From Flavobacterium coralii (GTDB lineage: Bacteria; Bacteroidota; Bacteroidia; Flavobacteriales; Flavobacteriaceae), in contig NZ_JAHDIU010000001.1 in the NCBI RefSeq assembly GCF_019891545.1, positions 310,001-374,000 on the forward strand: DNA of 64,000 bases, written 5' to 3'. Position numbers and translations under genes: made by a program. Below are positions 58,635 to 64,000 of the stretch, in pieces. Each line of letters starts with the position of its first letter. Positions within the stretch are counted from its first letter, which is position 1. The notes under the pieces were generated by a model. The model searched no databases. It was not told the origin of the DNA and saw nothing but the letters and a program-made list of their open reading frames with translations.

Positions 58635-59517
58635 CAGGAGGGTCATTTTTGCGGTGTTTAAAGCGCTTGTGCGTCCATAGGTAATATTCGGGTGCTTCGC
58701 GTATATCATCTTCCAGCATGCGCATAAACATGTCGCTAATCTCATAATTTGGCAGGTCTTTAGGGTTACCATCAAAAGGTATAAAACGTGCCTTATAGCG
58801 CCCCCTGCCGGTTTTACTGCTTTTAACAAACAGTATATTAAGGTCTAGTTTTTTGGCTAATATTTCCGCACCCACATGCACAGGCACTTCCATATCAAAA
58901 AACTTACCCCAGTAAATAGTACTGGTAAGTTTAGGCGACTGGTCGCTTAAAAAACCGTAAAAGCCTAAAATACCTTTGCGCCTGTGGTCGCGCATAGCAG
59001 GTATTATCCTCCGTGTATCAATAAGTTGTGCATCAAACCTGCCACGCAGTTTCTTTACAAGCCTGTCAAAATATTTGTTGCGTATTGTTTTATAAATGCC
59101 GAAACCTTTGTGCGTTGTTAACTGCCTGTTCATTACCAGCATCCATTCATAGCTGCAATAATGTGCACACAAAAAGGCAACACCTTTGCCACGTGCTTCC
59201 ATTTCTTTAATAGCTTCTGGGTTTTCTATTACAAAACGCTTTTGGATCTCTGTTACGGGTACTGTAATCGTTTTTATCATTTCTACAAGGGTATCGCAGA
59301 AATGGCGGTAAAATTTCTTTTCTATTTTAAGGCGTTCGGCAAAATTAAGTTCAGGCAGTGCCAGCAGCAGGTTTTTGCGTACAGTGCTTTTCCTGTATGC
59401 AATAATGCGGTATATTAAGATATACAAGCCGTCAGATAAAAAATATAAGACTCTGAACGGGAGTAAGGAAACCAGGTAAAGGAGCGGGTATAATATTATA
59501 TATGCTAAAAACTGCAT
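58624..59517 (-). CDS. Lipid A lauroyl/acyltransferase family (LpxL/HtrB-like)
   Basis: 297 residues with an N-terminal hydrophobic segment (LYLVSLLPFRVLYFLSDGLYILIY). The H(x4)E catalytic motif is in CAHYCSYEWML (His, Glu five residues later), and the block LGFYGFLSDQSPKL and AEILAKKLDLNILFVKS are typical of late acyltransferases. It adds secondary acyl chains to lipid A precursors at the inner membrane. The C-terminus YYLWTHKRFKHR also fits this family. It overlaps the opposite-strand PLP enzyme gene by 11 bases at the 3' ends. Confidence 0.92.
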   Translation of the reverse strand: MQFLAYIILYPLLYLVSLLPFRVLYFLSDGLYILIYRIIAYRKSTVRKNLLLALPELNFAERLKIEKKFYRHFCDTLVEMIKTITVPVTEIQKRFVIENPEAIKEMEARGKGVAFLCAHYCSYEWMLVMNRQLTTHKGFGIYKTIRNKYFDRLVKKLRGRFDAQLIDTRRIIPAMRDHRRKGILGFYGFLSDQSPKLTSTIYWGKFFDMEVPVHVGAEILAKKLDLNILFVKSSKTGRGRYKARFIPFDGNPKDLPNYEISDMFMRMLEDDIREAPEYYLWTHKRFKHRKNDPPAIN

Positions 59518-59620
59518 TTTTTATGCAAATATACTTTTTATTATTAATTAAACTTTTGTTATGATTTTTCTTTACTGTTATACGTAATCAATAACTAAAT
59601 TTACAGAAAAATACTATTTA

Positions 59621-60265
59621 ATGGATATAAATATTGTACTGCTGATAATTATAGCTGTGAATGTTCTGGTTAGCTTTAAAGGTTTTAATGACATATTATT
59701 CTTCAGGAAATATGAATTCCACATTGGGAGCATAAGGGCAGGAGAGCAGTACCGCATGTTTACAAGTGCTTTTTTGCATGCAGATGTTATGCACCTGGCA
59801 TTTAATATGATTACGCTTTTCTTCTTTGCCCCGGCTGTTATTTACTACATGGGTGTACTGTCATTTGTACTGGTATATTTCGGCAGCCTTGTTGCGGGCA
59901 GTCTGTTTACGCTTTACTTTCACCGTAATGACTTTTCTTACAGGGCCATAGGCGCGTCCGGCGCGGTGGTGGGTATAGTATATTCTGCTATTCTTTTTAA
60001 TCCAGATGCAAATCTGTATCTGTTTTTTGCATTACCCATACCTTCCTATATTTTTGGGATAGGATATCTGCTATACTCAATTTATGGCATGCGTGCTAAA
60101 AATGATAATATTGGGCATACAGCCCACTTTGGCGGTGCTATGGCGGGTTATCTGATTACACTTGCACAGGCACCCGAATTAATTTTTTCGCAAACCTTTA
60201 TGGTTATATTGCTTGCTGTGCCTATTATCCTGCTGTTTATTTTAGAAAAAAGCGGCAAGCTTTAA
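59621..60265 (+). CDS. Rhomboid family intramembrane serine protease
   Basis: 214 residues with six predicted transmembrane helices. The catalytic Ser is in AIGASGAVVGIVYSA and the catalytic His in IGHTAHFGGAMAGYLI. The L1-like region has FRMFTSAF-type residues (QYRMFTSAFLHADVMHLAFNM), including the HxxxHxxxNM motif. It should cleave transmembrane substrates in the inner membrane. It is 103 bases from the acyltransferase start, divergently, and 54 bases before the SIMPL gene, so it may share a transcript with the latter. Confidence 0.92.
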   Translation: MDINIVLLIIIAVNVLVSFKGFNDILFFRKYEFHIGSIRAGEQYRMFTSAFLHADVMHLAFNMITLFFFAPAVIYYMGVLSFVLVYFGSLVAGSLFTLYFHRNDFSYRAIGASGAVVGIVYSAILFNPDANLYLFFALPIPSYIFGIGYLLYSIYGMRAKNDNIGHTAHFGGAMAGYLITLAQAPELIFSQTFMVILLAVPIILLFILEKSGKL

Positions 60266-60319
60266 AAATGGCATGCGTTTTGAAATTCTTACAGAAAAAC
60301 CCATAAATAAAAACAAACT

Positions 60320-61027
60320 ATGAAAAAGATTATTGCAGTAGTATTACTGATGACAGCTGCTTATACAAGCGCACAGACTGTAACCGCAAATGCCCCAAGG
60401 CAGATAAGCGTATCAGGTGAAGGTAAAGTAATGGTTAAACCCGATGAGACAATTATTACCATCGGGGTGGTTAACAATGGTGCAGATGCTGCAGAGGTAA
60501 AAAAGGCCAATGATGCAACTGTAGATAAAGTTATTAAGTATCTGAAAAACTTTAAGCTGCCTGAAAAAGATTACCAGACACAGCGTGTTTACCTGAACAG
60601 GAACTATGATTATGAGAAAAAGCGCCATTATTTTACTGCTTCACAAACCATAACTATACACCTGCGCGACCTTAGCAGGTATGATAATATGATTATAGGA
60701 TTAACAGATGCCGGTGTTAATAACATTCAGGGGATAGAGTTTAAAACCTCTAAACAGGAGCAGTATGAAAGTGAAGCGCGTGTAAAAGCAGTTGCTGACG
60801 CCAACAAAAAAGCGGAAGATTACGCAAAAGCGCTTAACCTTTTTGTTGGTTATGCCCTTGTAGTTAATGATAATACCCAAACCAACTACCCAAGGCCTAT
60901 GTATGCTATGGAAATGAAAGCTATGGCTGATAGCGGGGCACAGGAAACACTTGCATTAGGTGAGATAGAAATAACAGCTAATGTTAGTATTACTTATGAG
61001 TTGTCTATTAACAATATCAAGAAATAA
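60320..61027 (+). CDS. Exported SIMPL-domain protein (DUF541)
   Basis: 235 residues with a signal peptide (MKKIIAVVLLMTAAYTSAQ). The SIMPL domain is clear: ISVSGEGKVMVKPDETIITIGVVNNGADAAEVKKAND, FKLPEKDYQTQRVYLNRNYDYE and the end LGEIEITANVSITYEL. The family includes interacting proteins of the outer membrane and the periplasmic oxidative-stress protein of Brucella (BP26). The function in Bacteroidetes is unknown. A strong terminator follows before tRNA-Tyr on the other strand. Confidence 0.9.
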   Translation: MKKIIAVVLLMTAAYTSAQTVTANAPRQISVSGEGKVMVKPDETIITIGVVNNGADAAEVKKANDATVDKVIKYLKNFKLPEKDYQTQRVYLNRNYDYEKKRHYFTASQTITIHLRDLSRYDNMIIGLTDAGVNNIQGIEFKTSKQEQYESEARVKAVADANKKAEDYAKALNLFVGYALVVNDNTQTNYPRPMYAMEMKAMADSGAQETLALGEIEITANVSITYELSINNIKK

Positions 61028-61046
61028 CTAATACTGATTTCAAATA

Positions 61047-61074
61047 AAAAACCAGGCTATAAACCTGGTTTTTA
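61047..61074. terminator. Terminator behind the SIMPL gene
   Basis: Stem AAAAACCAGG / CCTGGTTTTT with loop CTATAAA; also suitable for termination downstream of the tRNA on the minus strand. Confidence 0.9.
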
Positions 61075-61081
61075 TTTTCTG

Positions 61082-61163
<82 letters not shown>

Positions 61164-61290
61164 CCAAGCATCAGCTCATTTGCTGATTGCGGTTGCAAAT
61201 ATAATGCTGTTTTTTTAGTAAACAAATATAAATATCCCTAATTTCCTGCTTTTGCAGATTATATTTTATAACTGTTTGAAGATAAGCAAT

Positions 61291-61320
61291 AAAAAAATCT
61301 CCTTTTCAGGAGATTTTTTT
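61291..61320. terminator. Terminator of the TlpA-like gene
   Basis: Perfect 12-bp stem AAAAAAATCTCC / GGAGATTTTTTT with a 6-base loop, working on the minus strand and also on the plus. Confidence 0.88.
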
Positions 61321-61342
61321 ATTATCAGGCTATAGTGCCATA

Positions 61343-62491
61343 TTATTTAGCAAGAAGTTCTTTTACTTTAGCTTTCAGCTGGTCGCCCCTAAGGTCTTTT
61401 GCAACAATATTGCCTTCAGCATCCAGCACAAAAGTAGCAGGTATAGACTGCACACCATATTGTTTAGCAATAGGGTCTTCCCAAAACTTAAGGTTAGAAA
61501 CATGGTTCCATGTAAGTTTATCATCAGCAATGGCTTTTTTCCATGCATCAGCTTCTTTATCAAGAGATACGCCTATTATATTAAGCCCCTGGCCGTGTAG
61601 CTCATTATACATAGCCACAACATTTGGGTTCTCCATGCGGCACGGCTTGCACCATGAAGCCCAGAAATCGATTATAGTTACTCTGCCCATTGCATCTTTA
61701 AGCGACATCATTTTTCCGTCAGGCGTTGCAGCAGAAAAATCAGGTGCTTTTTTACCTACACCAACGTTTTCTTTTGCTTTTTCCTGCTCTTCTATTTGCT
61801 TAAAGGTATCGCCAAGCTCTTTACCATCTTTTGTGTTTTTTACAGATTCATCAAGGCTGTTATAAAGCTCTTTAATTTCTGCCTGGTCAGCATCCGCACT
61901 GCTCATAAGCTGCCTTATTATAAAAATGTTGATATAAGCTTTCGGGTTGTCTTTCACAAACTGCTTATTTGTTTTTTCTACATCGGCCATAAGGTTTTTG
62001 TATTCCTTATTAAGCCTGTTCATGGCAACAGTATCATTTGTTTTACGGGCTTCCATCATTACAGGAGTATTATCCTGCTGAAACTTCATCACCTTTGCAG
62101 TATTAGCTTTTGTCTTGTCGTAATACTCGTTTAGTTTATCATTATTAAACGTACCTGATTGCACAGACCTGTAAATACTGTCTTTATTTACTTTGATGTT
62201 TATACTTCCGTTCTCTAATATAAAGTTAGCCTTTTCCATTGGCTTAGTTTCAAATGAAAGGAAATGCAGCGAAGGCTCTTCTGTAGTGCCTTTAAAAGTG
62301 AATTTACCGTTTTCAACAACAACAGTATCTACAGGCTCAAAACCCATAGCGCCCTGTTTTTCCAGTACAACTTTTTTGCCGTCGAAATCGCTGCCTTCAA
62401 TACTACCTGTAATTTCATACTCATTGTCTGCCAGTTTGTTGCAAGATATTACTGCTGCTGACAGTGCAAGGAACAAAAAGAATTTTTTCAT
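61343..62491 (-). CDS. TlpA-like thioredoxin-fold lipoprotein with DUF4369
   Basis: 382 residues from ATG 62491 (MKKFFLFLALSAAVISC, lipobox Cys17). The N-terminal part (about residues 25-130) is a DUF4369 domain (YEITGSIEGSDFDGKKVVLEK). A helical linker of about 110 residues follows (KANTAKVMKFQQDNTPVMM), and the C-terminal part is a thioredoxin domain with WASWCKPCRMENP. Redox-active CxxC is present. It should act in the periplasm or outer membrane as a disulfide reductase. Such proteins are abundant in Bacteroidetes. It is a single gene on the minus strand with a bidirectional terminator. Confidence 0.92.
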   Translation of the reverse strand: MKKFFLFLALSAAVISCNKLADNEYEITGSIEGSDFDGKKVVLEKQGAMGFEPVDTVVVENGKFTFKGTTEEPSLHFLSFETKPMEKANFILENGSINIKVNKDSIYRSVQSGTFNNDKLNEYYDKTKANTAKVMKFQQDNTPVMMEARKTNDTVAMNRLNKEYKNLMADVEKTNKQFVKDNPKAYINIFIIRQLMSSADADQAEIKELYNSLDESVKNTKDGKELGDTFKQIEEQEKAKENVGVGKKAPDFSAATPDGKMMSLKDAMGRVTIIDFWASWCKPCRMENPNVVAMYNELHGQGLNIIGVSLDKEADAWKKAIADDKLTWNHVSNLKFWEDPIAKQYGVQSIPATFVLDAEGNIVAKDLRGDQLKAKVKELLAK

Positions 62492-62563
62492 ATTTTTTAT
62501 CTGATTAATTTGCTGCAAAAGTATTTAATTTTTGGTACGTTGCAGCTTCGCATTCAAATTGTT

Positions 62564-63973
62564 TTATGCAGGCTGTCCTGCGGGTGTTGTTATCTTTACA
62601 CCGGTCTGCTTAATACCCCCAAAGCCTTTTTCTACATTAATCATGTTATGGTAACCGCGTGCCTTTAGAATAGATGCCATTATTACCGAACGGTATCCGC
62701 CTGCGCAATGCAGGTAAAAATCGCCATTTGCGGGCACCTCTGCAAGTTGCTCGTTCACAAAATCAAGAGGTATGTTTACAGCCCCCTCAACATAACCGTT
62801 GCCATATTCGCCCGGTTTGCGGCTGTCGATAACAGGTAAGTTGTTTTCTGCCAGCCCTTCTGCAAAAGCTTCAGGAGATACAGAGCGTATGGTATCTGTT
62901 TCAAAGCCTGCATTCACCCATGCTTCCATTCCGCCTTCAAGGTAGCCCAGGACATTATCAAAACCGACACGGCTAAGCCTTGTTACGGCTTCTGTTTCCT
63001 TTCCTTCGGGCACAACAAGCAGCAGAGGCTGGTTTACATCGCGTATAAGCGCACCTACCCATGGGGCAAAATTGCCGTTTAAGCCAATAAATATTGATCC
63101 CGGTATGTGCCCTTCAACAAAATCATCCTGTGGCCTTACATCCAGCACTATTGCGCCCGTATTTTGTGCCAGTTCCTTCAGCAGGGCAGGGGTAAGCGGT
63201 TTTAGCGCTTTATCCATTACAGCATCAAGGCTTTCGTAGCCTTTAATGTTAAGCATAACATTTTGCGGAAAATATGCAGGCGGTGCGCCCAGCCCATCAA
63301 GCAGTTCTTTGATAAACTCCTCTTTGGTCATATCTGCCCTTAGGGCATAATTAGTTTTCTTTTGGTTGCCGAGTGTATCAGTAGTTTCCTTGCTCATGTT
63401 CTTGCCGCATGCACTTCCTGCACCGTGGCTCGGGTATACTGTAATATCATCCGGCAGCGGCATAATTTTATTGCGTAAGGAATCATAAAGATGCGAAGCA
63501 AGCACTTCCTGCGTAAGCTCCTCTGTAAGTGATTGTGCAAGGTCGGGCCTGCCAACATCTCCAATAAAAAGAGTATCTCCGGTAATGATGCCGTGCAATT
63601 TGCCATTTTCGTCACTTAGCAGGTAACAGGTGCTTTCCAGCGTATGCCCCGGCGTGTGTATCGCTTTAATACTGTAATCGCCAACTCTAAAGACTTCACC
63701 GTCTGTTGCAATATGGGCTTCAAAATCGGGTTTGGCGGTTGGACCATATATTATTTTAGCACCTGTCTTTTTTGCAAGGTCTAAATGCCCTGATACAAAA
63801 TCGGCATGAAAATGCGTTTCAAAAATGTATTTTATGGCTGCATTATCTTTTGCTGCTTTCTCAATATAAGGCTGTACTTCCCTTAGCGGGTCAAAAATAG
63901 CGGCTTCGCCGTTGCTTTCAAGGTAGTAGGCGGCCTGCGCGATGCAGCCCGTGTATATTTGTTCAATTTTCAT
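62564..63973 (-). CDS. Persulfide dioxygenase-rhodanese fusion (MBL fold plus two rhodaneses)
   Basis: 469 residues. Residues about 1-230 form an MBL domain with THFHAD (His54, His56, Asp58), HTPGHT and ITGDTLFIGDVGRPDL, which hold the mononuclear iron ligands of persulfide dioxygenases. The position after Asp58 is Phe, not His as in binuclear enzymes. Two rhodanese domains follow (about 255-360 and 365-465). The first has lost its active cysteine (VVPEGKE at that place), while the second has YLHCAGGYRS, with a catalytic Cys. The protein should oxidise glutathione or other persulfides to sulfite and move sulfur to an acceptor, resembling CstB-like fusions. No sulfide:quinone reductase gene is nearby. 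Confidence 0.88.
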   Translation of the reverse strand: MKIEQIYTGCIAQAAYYLESNGEAAIFDPLREVQPYIEKAAKDNAAIKYIFETHFHADFVSGHLDLAKKTGAKIIYGPTAKPDFEAHIATDGEVFRVGDYSIKAIHTPGHTLESTCYLLSDENGKLHGIITGDTLFIGDVGRPDLAQSLTEELTQEVLASHLYDSLRNKIMPLPDDITVYPSHGAGSACGKNMSKETTDTLGNQKKTNYALRADMTKEEFIKELLDGLGAPPAYFPQNVMLNIKGYESLDAVMDKALKPLTPALLKELAQNTGAIVLDVRPQDDFVEGHIPGSIFIGLNGNFAPWVGALIRDVNQPLLLVVPEGKETEAVTRLSRVGFDNVLGYLEGGMEAWVNAGFETDTIRSVSPEAFAEGLAENNLPVIDSRKPGEYGNGYVEGAVNIPLDFVNEQLAEVPANGDFYLHCAGGYRSVIMASILKARGYHNMINVEKGFGGIKQTGVKITTPAGQPA

Positions 63974-64000
63974 TTTAAACTTCCAGGTTTATTTACGCAA

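Noticed and set aside
62564-63973. A beta-lactamase
   Set aside because: The MBL motifs are of the persulfide dioxygenase type and two rhodanese domains follow.

Overview
The window is a gene-dense chromosomal segment from a member of the Bacteroidota, most likely family Flavobacteriaceae (Flavobacterium or a close relative). This is inferred from the protein families (TamL/TamB, DUF4369-TlpA, BatA-like VWA protein, DUF3667, cyclophilin-FKBP fusion, HMA-AraC regulator), from several promoters of the Bacteroidetes type (TTG/TTTG, about 19-23 bases, then TAnnTTTG), from the near absence of Shine-Dalgarno sequences, and from the moderate-to-low GC content. I see no prophage, insertion sequence, rRNA operon or CRISPR array. 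About 70 protein genes and one tRNA (Tyr) fill the window.

Layout. 1-4.4 kb: the end of a PiT phosphate transporter, an outer-membrane phospholipase A, and two tandem paralogous soluble GAF histidine kinases. 4.5-12.9 kb: prfB with its programmed frameshift, threonine aldolase, YbaB, oligopeptidase B, a cysteine-synthase-family enzyme, an ECF-like sigma factor with a 47-codon ORF behind it, a cysteine-free endonuclease III and Bcp. 12.9-24.4 kb: DUF1206 protein, a large protein of unknown function, a PhnP-like hydrolase, two small envelope proteins, a five-gene minus-strand operon (VWA protein, metal-site-defective dihydroorotase homologue, lipoprotein, small membrane protein, esterase), a secreted beta-propeller lactonase and a DEFD-motif RNA helicase. 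24.4-27.2 kb is the least explained part: small proteins, two divergent HTH genes around AT-rich palindromes, and two unknown ORFs. 27-36 kb: M28 peptidase, DUF3667, a palindromic repeat element, secreted hydrolase, DJ-1 protein, DUF421, a low-complexity secreted protein, a stress-like trio (GNAT, SpoIIAA-like, Gsp26-like) and BrkB.

36-49 kb: NDH-2, then tamB-tamL (an envelope biogenesis pair), then a metal-handling locus: HMA-AraC regulator, CopA-type ATPase and HMA chaperone. 49-64 kb: pseudouridine synthase, a TraB-like lipoprotein, rplS and trmD, cyclophilin-FKBP, CsaA, prmA-clpS back to back with a porin, a class V aminotransferase, an LpxL-type acyltransferase, rhomboid, SIMPL protein, tRNA-Tyr, a TlpA-like lipoprotein and a persulfide-dioxygenase/rhodanese fusion.

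Most of the window is housekeeping. The best leads for something not well described are: the HMA-AraC/CopA/CopZ locus with a 21-bp-spaced direct repeat next to a -7 box; the dihydroorotase homologue that lost its metal and substrate residues inside an envelope operon; the 50-base hairpin that contains the pldA start codon; the divergent mini-regulator locus at 25.2-26.7 kb; and several families of intergenic repeats placed directly behind stop codons.
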